NCBI GenBank assembly: GCA_031549145.1 | Contig: JAVBQI010000058.1 | Coordinates: forward strand, 1-41,328 | DNA length: 41,328 bases | Origin: JAVBSX01 sp031549145 | GTDB taxonomy: Bacteria; Planctomycetota; Planctomycetia; Pirellulales; Thermoguttaceae | Direction: 5' to 3' | Shown: positions 7,716 to 16,163 of the stretch, piece by piece | Layout of the letters: each line of letters starts with the position of its first letter | How positions within the stretch are numbered: position 1 is the first letter of the stretch | Notes under the pieces: generated by a model | Seen by the model: the letters and a program-made list of their open reading frames with translations, nothing else | The model's database searches: none | What the model was told of the DNA's origin: nothing | Program-made: the position numbers and the translations under genes

Positions 7716-8153
7716 ATGTTTCTAAAACTGCTCGAAGAATTCAAAAAATTCGCCGTTAAAGGGAACGCGATCGACTTGGCCGTCGGGGTCATCATCGGCG
7801 CCGCGTTCGGAAAAGTTGTCACCTCCTTAACGAACGACATCATCATGCCGCCGATCGGCCTGCTGCTCGGCAAACTCGATTTCTCGATGTTGAAATGGAC
7901 GATTTACCACGGGGCGACCGAGGCGACATCCGTGTCGATCCGCTTCGGGTCGTTTATCAACACGCTGATCGATTTCCTGATCGTCTCGTTTGTCATTTTC
8001 ATTTGCATCCGGCAAATGAACCAGCTCCGCATCCCGTTCGTCGACGACAAGCCGGCCCTGCCGACGACGAAGGAGTGCCCTTACTGCTGCTCGACAATCG
8101 CGATCAAGGCAACCCGCTGCCCAGATTGCACATCCGAACTCCCTCCGATGTAG
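7716..8153 (+). CDS. mscL: Large-conductance mechanosensitive channel MscL with C-terminal zinc ribbon
   Basis: 145-residue inner-membrane channel that opens under turgor to release solutes after osmotic downshock; it works as a homopentamer. The N-terminal amphipathic helix FLKLLEEFKKFAVKGN and the pore helix IDLAVGVIIGAAFGKVVTSL are close to the E. coli pattern, followed by the periplasmic loop and TM2 (LIDFLIVSFVIFICI). The start is the ATG at 7716 with AAGGA upstream; an in-frame extension to 7662 runs into AT-rich leader. The C-terminus differs from E. coli: instead of only a charged helix it ends in CPYC...CPDC, a short zinc-ribbon-like tail seen in some phyla. It is transcribed away from the propeller gene. 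Confidence 0.95.
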   Translation: MFLKLLEEFKKFAVKGNAIDLAVGVIIGAAFGKVVTSLTNDIIMPPIGLLLGKLDFSMLKWTIYHGATEATSVSIRFGSFINTLIDFLIVSFVIFICIRQMNQLRIPFVDDKPALPTTKECPYCCSTIAIKATRCPDCTSELPPM

Positions 8154-8226
8154 GGGAACAATCACAGAGGAGCCGTATCAGAATAACCTTTGCAATTGTA
8201 CAAAAAAACGAATATTTTATTGTTTG

Positions 8227-8318
8227 TTTTTTAACACGGAACACACGGAAAGACGGAAAAGCACGGAATTTTTCATTTCCGTTTATTCCGTTATTCCGCG
8301 TATTCCGTAGTTAAAAAA
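8227..8318. repeat. Inverted repeat of ACGGAA units (family E copy 1)
   Basis: A 92-bp imperfect palindrome. The left arm starts TTTTTTAACACGGAACACACGG and continues with ACGGAA units; the right arm ends ATTCCGTAGTTAAAAAA. Arms contain three to four ACGGAA units at roughly 9-10-bp spacing. It sits between the convergent mscL and membrane-protein genes, where the folded arms plus flanking T/A runs could serve as a bidirectional terminator. A split second copy lies at 29571-29837. Confidence 0.8.
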
Positions 8319-8389
8319 TGTGCGATTGTACAGGTTGTTTTGTTACAGATCCTTAGCCGGTACCCCGGCCCCCAATCGCCCTCCGCGCT

Positions 8390-9970
8390 TTACGGAGGGC
8401 TGACGTTCTTCTTGACGTCCTCCGGATCCCCCGGGAACGGCTTGCCGCCCCCGGCCGTCCAAAGCGGCCAGCGGGTGTTGGCGTTCCGCATCGTCGCCGC
8501 TCCGTTCGTGTAACCGGCCGTATAAACGACCGCGGCGTAAACCAGCAGGAACGTCGCGACCCAACGAATCCAGGGAATCCGCTCCATTTTTTCGTCCGGC
8601 TTGAGGAGCGGCGTGTGCGGCCAAACAGTTTCCCTGAGTATCACGTACAGGACCATCAGCACGAACAGGCCCATGCTCACCGTCCGCATTTCGACGAACA
8701 GGACGTTCGCTTTCGTCAGCCCGTCCGCCAGCATTGTTTCCTTGAGGAAGAAACCGGGAAAATAATATTGGTAAGCGGTCGTTTCCGGAGAAATGCAGTA
8801 CAACCTCGGGTCACGGAAATAAAGCCGCAGGAACAAATCGAGGAACGAGACGACCGCTCCGAGGGCGAGGACCGGAAACCAGCTCAGCCGGCTCCAATTT
8901 TTCCGGGAAATGACCAGCCAAACCAAAGCGGCGACCCAGCCGATCGCGACAACCGCATCGGCGAGCCAGGTCGCCTGCGAAATCAACTTTTCCGGAGAAA
9001 GGCTTTCCGCGATATTCGGGAACTCGGTTTTCCAGCCTTCGATCAGGCCCGTCATTTTTTTCAGTTCCTCTTTCCAATTCGTCCGAACAAAAAGGTGCAA
9101 GAGGGGGATCATGCCGAGCACGTAAAAAATGCTCATCACGCTCAAAAAGGGGTAACCTTCGTTGTTCGGACGTTCCTCGACCTTTTTACCGATCATCCCA
9201 AGAGTAAAGACGAATCCGCCGACCAGTCCGACCGTGATTTCCATGATATTCCAATGATTGATGCTCAACCGCAGGGCCTCGGGGGCCAGATTCGGGTTGC
9301 TCAGCGTCAGATTTTGGAACACGTTGGCCAGCAACCGGCCGAGAATCATTCCCATGCCGAACCCGCCGAACCCGAGAAACGCCCCGCGTAGGGCCAGCTT
9401 GTAGCGGTTCCAAGCGAGCCAAACGAACAGGGCCGCCGTCGCTCCGATGTGTCCCAGCACCGCATCGCTTCGCGGCGGATTGACATGAAACCCAACCAAC
9501 ACGGTCATCACGAACTGAAACAGCCAGCCGAAGAAAAAGAGAAACGCGATCAGCTCCAGGAATTTGACGACAGACGGTTTGTGCTCATCAAGTATCGCCC
9601 CGATTCCGGCACAGCCGAACGTCCCCCAGCAGCCTCCTTGCAAGGCGAGCATCAGGAAGCCGTAGGCGGTGTTGACCCACATCGGCACGTCCGAGGGGGA
9701 CGGATTCATTCCGGGGTAAGATCCCGACTGGGCGTAGCCGTGCAGGATTCCGTAACTGGTGTAACCTCCGATCGCGATGCCCAGCCCGCCGATCGTCCCG
9801 AGAATCGGAGCCCAACGGAACATCGCCTTCTGGCCGCTCACGTAGGCGAAGCCGAGCCCGAGCATCGCTCCGGGAAACATCGCCCCGATCAAATGTCCGA
9901 AATGCCCGCGAATGCCCCAGGCAAAGCCGACGGCGAGGGCGACGAAAACCGCGCGAAAAAATTTGTCCAT
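8390..9970 (-). CDS. Polytopic membrane protein, unrecognised
   Basis: 526-residue integral membrane protein with many hydrophobic segments, which I estimate at eleven or twelve. It starts in FRAVFVALAVGFAWGIRGHF and contains further glycine-rich helices such as GAMFPGAMLGLGFAYVSGQ. A conserved-looking loop between helices contains RLYCISPETTAYQYYFPG. I do not recognise the family; it has no transporter signature I can name, and the layout (glycine-rich helices, few charged residues in the membrane) would fit a carrier or enzyme. The start is the ATG at 9970 with AAGGA about 10 bases upstream. It is divergent from the M16-like gene across a 226-bp gap and convergent with mscL. Confidence 0.75.
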   Translation of the reverse strand: MDKFFRAVFVALAVGFAWGIRGHFGHLIGAMFPGAMLGLGFAYVSGQKAMFRWAPILGTIGGLGIAIGGYTSYGILHGYAQSGSYPGMNPSPSDVPMWVNTAYGFLMLALQGGCWGTFGCAGIGAILDEHKPSVVKFLELIAFLFFFGWLFQFVMTVLVGFHVNPPRSDAVLGHIGATAALFVWLAWNRYKLALRGAFLGFGGFGMGMILGRLLANVFQNLTLSNPNLAPEALRLSINHWNIMEITVGLVGGFVFTLGMIGKKVEERPNNEGYPFLSVMSIFYVLGMIPLLHLFVRTNWKEELKKMTGLIEGWKTEFPNIAESLSPEKLISQATWLADAVVAIGWVAALVWLVISRKNWSRLSWFPVLALGAVVSFLDLFLRLYFRDPRLYCISPETTAYQYYFPGFFLKETMLADGLTKANVLFVEMRTVSMGLFVLMVLYVILRETVWPHTPLLKPDEKMERIPWIRWVATFLLVYAAVVYTAGYTNGAATMRNANTRWPLWTAGGGKPFPGDPEDVKKNVSPP

Positions 9971-10196
9971 GTTTGGGAGTCCTTAGCTTTGTTGAGAGAT
10001 ACTCCTAAGACCGAAGAAGCCGCGAGAAGGTTACGATCGCAGCCATTTTATTTTACGATTTTATAAAACCGTTGGGAATAGGGAGAAAAGCCTCTCCTTT
10101 TCTTGCAACAACAATGAAAAAAACGTAGAATTCAAAGGCTTGATTTCTATGCGAACAATCCGGTGGAACGACGATTTCTCATGAAAGGGCTTTTGA

Positions 10197-12218
10197 ATGG
10201 ATCCGTATCACCTCGCGATTCTTTATCTCGTCTCGCTCTTTTTCCTGATGATTTTCCTGCTTGGGAATTTTTTTCGCGACATTCCGACCGAACGAATCCG
10301 GCAACATCGCATCGGTATAATGTTGAAGAATTATCCGCTCGTCTGGGCTTTCCTGGTCGTCAATGTCGTATTCGATGCTTCAGAGAGGATATTGATCAAC
10401 CTGGTTTTGCTGATTTTCATACTCGTGTTGACATACAATGACAACCGTTCTTTCAAACGGCTCTGGGAGGAGGAGCTTCGTCGATGTAAAGCGAATCCGG
10501 CAGACGAAACCGCCTTTCCGAAAAAGCCGGTTCTCTCCGCCGCGACATTCGGAATGTTGTTGACGACTTCGGCCCTCGCCTCCCTCTTTTTGACGGTGCT
10601 ACTCGTCCGCCAAAATGCCCCGATCCTTCGCGGGACCGAGGAACATCTTGTTGGTGGTGTCCTTTTGATGCTGATGTTGCTCGGACATCTCATATTTTTT
10701 TCGACCTGTTTTCTTCTGTTCCGGCATCGTGAAACGGAAGACACCTCGCTTCCTCGGGAAAACGATTGGTATGAAAAAGACGCTCTTTACGATCGAATCC
10801 TCGAATTCAAGGGCCGTCGCGACTATAGGGCTGGTTTTGTCGGAATTATTGTTTTCGGGCTTTGGTTGCTGTTGATTTTCACAACGCCCTTTTTCCGCGA
10901 TGTTCTCGAACGGATAAGCTATCCCAACAATATCACCGACCAGGACTTCGATCACCCCGAATCGGCCGAGTTGCTCGCAGTCGACGGAAACTCGACGCTG
11001 AATATTTCGGCGACGTCCCGCCTGTTTTATCAGCCGGAAAAGAGTTGCCTGACGGTTTCCCTTCCTCTCGGCTTTGCCTTGGAGGAGGCCGGCCGCCTTC
11101 TCTGGTCCGAAGGAGTTTATGCTCTCGCCCGTTCGCGGATTGAAACGCGACTCAAACAACTGGAACACAAACCGCTCTTGGGATCGGCGATTCTCGAACC
11201 GGATCAAATTCAATTCGTGTTTCTCTACAATCCGAGCGAGCAAGGTCCAACATTCGAATTCCTCAAAAACGATGTTTTGCACGACGAGGGGGACGAAGCC
11301 GCGTTTGTCGCCGAAAGGTCAAAGCTGCTAGAACGGCTCGAAATCGAACGCTCCTCACCGGATCACCTCGCCTCGAAATTCGCATTGGCCGCTCGGCACC
11401 AGGCTTGCGATTACGGGAAAAAAGAAATTCAGTTTTTCGACGGGCTGGAGCGAGCGAGTTGGGGCGAGGTTCGGGAATATTATCGCGAACGTTTTTCCCA
11501 AATCCGCTCGCCGCTGCTTGGCGAAATCTGCACGAATCCCGGAGCGGTCAATACACTGGAATCCGCTCTCGAATCTCTGAAACCGTTGGAAATGCGGGCG
11601 ATTCAAAAGCCTCTCCCGCCTAACCCCGTCCGGCCTGGAGAATACCATGCCGCTTGGGATATGCCTCGACCGGCGATCGTCGCAAGTTGGCCCGTTCCCG
11701 ATCCGGCGCAATTCCCGGAAGAGCACGCGGCCTTGACGTTCGCGATGCGGGCTTTGGAACACCGGATTCGCTCGAACCCGGATTCGCCCGGCCTCCCTTC
11801 CGGCTGCCGCTGCGGCCACTACCTTGCTCCGGAAGGGCTGGTCGTCTATTGCTCGACGGTGTGGGAGGAGAGGGCCAAAAGCGAAGAGAATCTCCGGCAT
11901 TTTGACCGCATTGTAGCCCGGCTCGGAACGGAGGAGAGCGATTGGAGTGCGATCAAGAACGACCGCGCCCGGTACGCCAACAGCATCGCCCCGTTTTGGA
12001 TCGGCCCGCTTCCCGAACGGAATGCCGCGTTCGCGAGCGAGTGGGGCATGCAGCAGTTTCGATATTTTCCGTTCTTGAAAACGCCGGAGCAGCACTGCGC
12101 TCTCGCGAAGGAGTATCTCTGGCTCAGCTCCCGGGCCGTTCGAAACGCCGCCGCAAAATACCTCACGGAAGAAGCTCGCACTTTGGTTGTTTTGGAACCG
12201 AAAGAATTTCTCAAATAA
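10197..12218 (+). CDS. Membrane-anchored protein with degenerate M16-peptidase-like region
   Basis: 673 residues. The first 235 contain about five membrane helices (near 6-26, 47-80, 117-137, 151-175 and 213-232). From about 265 to the end the pattern resembles the M16 (insulinase/pitrilysin) fold: SWGEVREYYRERF (421-433) matches the helix before the strand that closes an M16 half, PAIVASWPVPDPAQFPEEHAA (492-512) the opening of the second half, and KYLTEEARTLVVLEP (654-668) the usual C-terminal end. The zinc motif HxxEH is absent and I see no inverted HxxEH-like substitute, so it is probably non-catalytic. The start ATG at 10197 follows GAAAGGG. The stop is followed by a terminator shared with gap. 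Location and partner are unknown. Confidence 0.7.
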   Translation: MDPYHLAILYLVSLFFLMIFLLGNFFRDIPTERIRQHRIGIMLKNYPLVWAFLVVNVVFDASERILINLVLLIFILVLTYNDNRSFKRLWEEELRRCKANPADETAFPKKPVLSAATFGMLLTTSALASLFLTVLLVRQNAPILRGTEEHLVGGVLLMLMLLGHLIFFSTCFLLFRHRETEDTSLPRENDWYEKDALYDRILEFKGRRDYRAGFVGIIVFGLWLLLIFTTPFFRDVLERISYPNNITDQDFDHPESAELLAVDGNSTLNISATSRLFYQPEKSCLTVSLPLGFALEEAGRLLWSEGVYALARSRIETRLKQLEHKPLLGSAILEPDQIQFVFLYNPSEQGPTFEFLKNDVLHDEGDEAAFVAERSKLLERLEIERSSPDHLASKFALAARHQACDYGKKEIQFFDGLERASWGEVREYYRERFSQIRSPLLGEICTNPGAVNTLESALESLKPLEMRAIQKPLPPNPVRPGEYHAAWDMPRPAIVASWPVPDPAQFPEEHAALTFAMRALEHRIRSNPDSPGLPSGCRCGHYLAPEGLVVYCSTVWEERAKSEENLRHFDRIVARLGTEESDWSAIKNDRARYANSIAPFWIGPLPERNAAFASEWGMQQFRYFPFLKTPEQHCALAKEYLWLSSRAVRNAAAKYLTEEARTLVVLEPKEFLK

Positions 12219-12259
12219 CGACAAAAGAAAGAGATTTTTTTGAGAACAACGACCAAGAA

Positions 12260-12300
12260 AAAAACCGCGAAACAGCCGATCGGCCATTTCGCGGTTTTTT
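12260..12300. terminator. Bidirectional rho-independent terminator
   Basis: Stem AAAAACCGCGAAA / TTTCGCGGTTTTT, 13 bp with the A and T tracts as part of it, and a 14-nt loop containing CCGATCGG. It lies between the convergent M16-like gene and gap, and has a T run on either strand, so it should serve both. Confidence 0.9.
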
Positions 12301-12331
12301 GATTTCGAATTTGTTGAGACGACTTCGTCTA

Positions 12332-13333
12332 CTATTTCGCCATGACGCGGATCATTTCCAGCACCTTGCAGGAATAGCCCCATTCGTTGTCGTACCAGCT
12401 GACGACCTTGGCGAAGTTCTGGTCCAGGACGATGCCGGCCTTCGCGTCGTAAATCGAGGTCAACGGGCAACCGCGGAAGTCGGTCGAAACGACGGCTTCT
12501 TCAGTGTAACCGAGAATGCCCTTGAGCGAACCTTCGGAGGCTTCTTTCATCGCGGCGTTGATCGCGTCCTGGGTGATCGGCTTGTCGAACACGCAGGTCA
12601 GGTCAACGACCGAAACGTCGGAGCTCGGAATCCGAAACGACATGCCGGTCAGCTTGCCGTTCAGTTCGGGCAGAACTTTGCCGACGGCCTTGGCGGCTCC
12701 GGTCGACGACGGAATGATGTTTTCGAGAATGCCGCGACCACCGCGCCAATCTTTGTGCGAGGGGCCGTCGACGGTCTTCTGCGTAGCCGTGGCTGCGTGG
12801 ATCGTCGTCATCAAACCTTTGACGATGCCGAACTTGTCGTTGAGCACCTTGGCGATCGGGGCGAGGCAGTTCGTCGTACAGGACGCGTTGGAGATGATGT
12901 TCTGACCGGCGTACGACTTGCAGTTGACGCCGTAGACGAACATCGGGGTGTCGTCCTTCGACGGGGCGGACATGATGACCTTCTTCGCGCCGGCTTTGAG
13001 GTGGGCATCGGCCGTGTCTTTCGAGAGGAACAAACCGGTCGATTCGACGACGATTTGGGCACCGACGTCTCCCCATTTCAGGTCGGCGGGGTTCTTTTCG
13101 GCGGTCAGGCGAATCTTTTTGCCATTGACGACGAGATTGTTGCCGTCGACGGAAACATCCCCTTTGAAACGACCATGCACCGAATCGTACTTCAACATAT
13201 AGGCGAGATAGGCGGGGTCCAACAGATCGTTGATGCCGACGATTTCAATATCGTTGGCAAAATCTGCGACCGCAGCGCGAAAAACCATCCGACCGATCCG
13301 ACCGAAACCATTGATGCCAACCTTGATAGCCAT
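12332..13333 (-). CDS. gap: Glyceraldehyde-3-phosphate dehydrogenase, type I
   Basis: 333-residue glycolytic enzyme that oxidises glyceraldehyde-3-phosphate to 1,3-bisphosphoglycerate with NAD+ in the cytoplasm. The catalytic cysteine is C152 in SNASCTTNCLAP, and the partner histidine is H179 in MTTIHAATATQ. The nucleotide fold begins KVGINGFGRIGR, and the acidic D36 after the second strand (GINDLLD) indicates NAD rather than NADP. The C-terminal VSWYDNEWGYS is intact. Full length, with a strong GAAGGAG ribosome site before the ATG at 13333. It is monocistronic: no phosphoglycerate kinase follows, and a terminator lies just past the stop. Confidence 0.98.
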   Translation of the reverse strand: MAIKVGINGFGRIGRMVFRAAVADFANDIEIVGINDLLDPAYLAYMLKYDSVHGRFKGDVSVDGNNLVVNGKKIRLTAEKNPADLKWGDVGAQIVVESTGLFLSKDTADAHLKAGAKKVIMSAPSKDDTPMFVYGVNCKSYAGQNIISNASCTTNCLAPIAKVLNDKFGIVKGLMTTIHAATATQKTVDGPSHKDWRGGRGILENIIPSSTGAAKAVGKVLPELNGKLTGMSFRIPSSDVSVVDLTCVFDKPITQDAINAAMKEASEGSLKGILGYTEEAVVSTDFRGCPLTSIYDAKAGIVLDQNFAKVVSWYDNEWGYSCKVLEMIRVMAK

Positions 13334-13475
13334 ACGGAAATCTCCTTCGTAGGTAAACGTGTGAAAATTTGCCGCTCCGGGAGCAACAGTGTGTTCGCGA
13401 AGGCGGAAAAACGAAATTCGAGGATGGTACGATTATAGAGAGATTCCCCTTTTTGGCAAGTGGGCGGTACGGCGG

Positions 13476-13513
13476 GACGCGGCAAACAGCAGCCCGAAGC
13501 GCCAACACCGGGT
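13476..13513 (+). repeat. AACAGCAGCCCGAAGCG repeat (family S partial copy)
   Basis: One arm only of the larger inverted repeat seen at 25186-25318 and 28932-29056: CGCGGCAAACAGCAGCCCGAAGCG. It lies in the gap promoter region. The other arm is missing. Confidence 0.75.
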
Positions 13514-13630
13514 TTTGAACTTTAGGTGCATACCTCATCATTTCGAATGGAGACCGGAAAGGAGCCGCACTCCTTTCCGGCTTTGATCCTTGAAGATGCC
13601 CGCGGTTCCAAAGTACGCGAACGCTTGTGG

Positions 13631-16018
13631 TTAATCTTTCAAAAATTCCAACTCGTAGACTTGCGGACGGAGTTGTTCGGTCAAGGCGGCGTAGGCTTGC
13701 TCGAACGGTTTGAAATCGATCGGCGGACGGTCGCCGGACTCGTTACGGAGTTTCAAGGCGGAACGAATCTGATACCAGCCGACATCGGGACGGTTCAACA
13801 TCAGCTTCTCGCGGACTGCCCGGTTGTCGGTGTGTTCGAAATAGCTTCGCCATAAAATACGGCCCTCATCCAAGACGGCCCGGGCTTCGGCGGAAAACGT
13901 TTTGCCGGACATGTATTGAACCATGAAATCCGACTCGAATCGACCAGACGCGTTGACCTCCGTTTCCGTGAAGGGAATGAAATGGTTCACGATGCTCCAA
14001 TCTTTCCCGTCCCACTTCAAATCATTCGCCGATGCCGACAGGTTGCTCCCATTGAACAGCATCCAGATCAGACAGTCGTTTTTGAACTTGTCGGTCAATT
14101 TCCCGCTCGGCTGCAAAAATTGATCGCGGTCGTTCTGCCAGGTCGGTTTGATGATACGCCGAACCGTAAAAACAACCGCCGCCCGCCGGAGGTTTTCGAC
14201 CGTCAGATAAAATCCGTGCCCCTTGAAATAGGTCGAAGAAAAAATCACGGTCGAACGCGGCGCATTTTGAATATCATTGCTATCACAAAAAAAGTAACCA
14301 ATCGCGTCATTCGACCATTTGTCCAACGTCGCGGTATTTTTCGCCGTTGTGACCGAAACCGCGTTTTTCAGCGGCACTGTTTGCACGTCATTCGCTCTGG
14401 GACGCGGAATCCAACAGTTGAGAAATCGGTTCTTCGGCAGGTTGTAAAACTTTTTCTCGCCGATAGGAACGGCGTTTTTGTCGATCACTTCGACGGAAAT
14501 TTCGTCGATCGGCGTTTTGACTTTGGCTTTTTGCGCGGTCTGCCAAATCAGGAATCCGACCGGAAAGTCACCTTTCAGACCGTCGAAAGCCTTGCTGTGG
14601 ACGGTAAATCCGTTCAGGAATTTTGCGTTCCAAACTTGGCGAAACTCTTCGAAGTTCGGAGCGTTGACGTATTTCATTTTACCGAAAGTCGCGACCACCG
14701 CATTTGGGATTTCTTGCGCAATACGAGCGAGAAATTGCGTCAGCAATTCGTTGCTTGCCTTGCCGTAATCGTCCATCGCCGTGCGAGCCCATTGAGTTTT
14801 CGCGACGTTTTTTTTCGTCCCGAACGCGATCCCTTTTCCCGCTTCGGCGTACGGCGGGTTCATCAGGACGAGAATTTTCTTTTTCTCCTTGATCGCTTCC
14901 CGCAGCTTTTTTGGGATTTTTTCGGTCAGGGAATAGTCGATCTTACCGTTTTCGGAAATATCGTCGTTGAGGTAATCGTACTGGAACCGTTCGGCCTGGA
15001 CACAGGTTTTCGCGGCCTTCATCACATCGACATCCGCTTGGTCGAGCGTGCTCATAAAAACGTTCCGGGGATAGGAATGTTTCGTTTCGAGATTTCCGAC
15101 ACCGCAACACATGTCCCAGATGATGTATTTCCGCTGCCAATCGTATCCCAACGTTTGCGTCAACAGATCGTAGGCCTTTTCGACAATGTGCAGCGGCGTG
15201 TAGTAGGCTCCCTTGAAAGAACGTTCGTCAAGCGGAATCAGGGAATCGCGGCGTTCCAAAAGATAATTCCGGTATTCCTCTTTCGGCGGACGATGATAAA
15301 TCGCCCAAAATTGCCGGTACCCTTCGTGATTGTTCAATTCGTAGAGCTTTCCGTTCAGGGAAAAGACGGGTTGATTTCCCTTGTGAAGCAATTCGGCGGG
15401 CAGATTTTCATGGGTCGAAACGGTCCCGTCGGTCATCACATCGGCGAAAAACAAGACGGCGTAGTCGTCTTCCCTCGCGCCGTTGATCTCCCTTCCGATC
15501 ATTTGTACCCATTTGTCGAACACCATCTTGAGATTGTCCGGCGTGATTTGCGTCCGCAGGATTTTCCCGCTCTTGATCGCGGTTTTGACCGTTTCGATAA
15601 ATTCTTCTTCATGTTTATCGATGCGGAACGAAATCAGGTGCGTCCCGATGTATTGCGAAACTTCCTTGAGCGCCTCCTGGGAAAACGCGCTGGCCGACTT
15701 GCCCCAAACGATTCCCTTTTTTTCAATCAGGGGAATCGCGTTTCGCGTTTCCATCAGGGCCGCTTTGACCGTATCGACGACTCCCAAAAACGGCGGGATC
15801 GGATCCCCCTGCTTTCGGGCTTGCCGAACGTAAAAAAGCAACTGAGTGAACATCTCGTAGGTCGATGTTCTCCAGCCGTCCTTCGCTTCAAACCAGATTT
15901 CCTTGGTCTGGATGTCGATCAGATTTTTTTGAACGCTTTTCAACCCCAGGGCTTTGATATAGGCGTCTTTGACGTCCTCTTCACTGGTGCATTTTTGAAG
16001 TTTTTGGAATAAGCTCAT
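13631..16018 (-). CDS. Type IIG-like restriction-modification enzyme (N6-adenine methyltransferase with N-terminal nuclease-like domain)
   Basis: 795 residues. The centre is a gamma-type N6-adenine methyltransferase: KGAYYTP (269-275), SAM motif I IIWDMCCGVGNLE (299-311) and catalytic motif IV VLMNPPYAE (384-392). Near the N-terminus, D35 and the pair E44/K46 in IDIQTKEIWFEAK fit a PD-(D/E)XK nuclease core, which would put cleavage and methylation in one chain as in Type IIG enzymes. The C-terminal 400 residues would hold target recognition. No separate specificity, nuclease or helicase gene flanks it. The ATG at 16018 lacks a clear ribosome site. It could instead be an orphan methyltransferase if the nuclease core is inactive. 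It probably modifies or restricts foreign DNA. Confidence 0.8.
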   Translation of the reverse strand: MSLFQKLQKCTSEEDVKDAYIKALGLKSVQKNLIDIQTKEIWFEAKDGWRTSTYEMFTQLLFYVRQARKQGDPIPPFLGVVDTVKAALMETRNAIPLIEKKGIVWGKSASAFSQEALKEVSQYIGTHLISFRIDKHEEEFIETVKTAIKSGKILRTQITPDNLKMVFDKWVQMIGREINGAREDDYAVLFFADVMTDGTVSTHENLPAELLHKGNQPVFSLNGKLYELNNHEGYRQFWAIYHRPPKEEYRNYLLERRDSLIPLDERSFKGAYYTPLHIVEKAYDLLTQTLGYDWQRKYIIWDMCCGVGNLETKHSYPRNVFMSTLDQADVDVMKAAKTCVQAERFQYDYLNDDISENGKIDYSLTEKIPKKLREAIKEKKKILVLMNPPYAEAGKGIAFGTKKNVAKTQWARTAMDDYGKASNELLTQFLARIAQEIPNAVVATFGKMKYVNAPNFEEFRQVWNAKFLNGFTVHSKAFDGLKGDFPVGFLIWQTAQKAKVKTPIDEISVEVIDKNAVPIGEKKFYNLPKNRFLNCWIPRPRANDVQTVPLKNAVSVTTAKNTATLDKWSNDAIGYFFCDSNDIQNAPRSTVIFSSTYFKGHGFYLTVENLRRAAVVFTVRRIIKPTWQNDRDQFLQPSGKLTDKFKNDCLIWMLFNGSNLSASANDLKWDGKDWSIVNHFIPFTETEVNASGRFESDFMVQYMSGKTFSAEARAVLDEGRILWRSYFEHTDNRAVREKLMLNRPDVGWYQIRSALKLRNESGDRPPIDFKPFEQAYAALTEQLRPQVYELEFLKD

Positions 16019-16163
16019 TGAACAAAAAGACGATGACGTAATCCGGGCGTATTGTCGAAGGCTGGCAATCGTTCACGAATTATACTCGAAATTTTCGACA
16101 AAAAAGGATGAGGAGTCGGTTTTTTCGGGATAAACGCAAACTCGACAACCATTTGCAGGGTCG

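Noticed and set aside
11355..12470. 371-codon minus-strand frame across the end of the M16-like gene
   Set aside because: It crosses a strong terminator and overlaps gap; no domain seen.
13916..16012. 698-codon plus-strand frame opposite the methyltransferase gene
   Set aside because: The minus strand carries intact SAM and NPPY motifs; the plus frame shows none.
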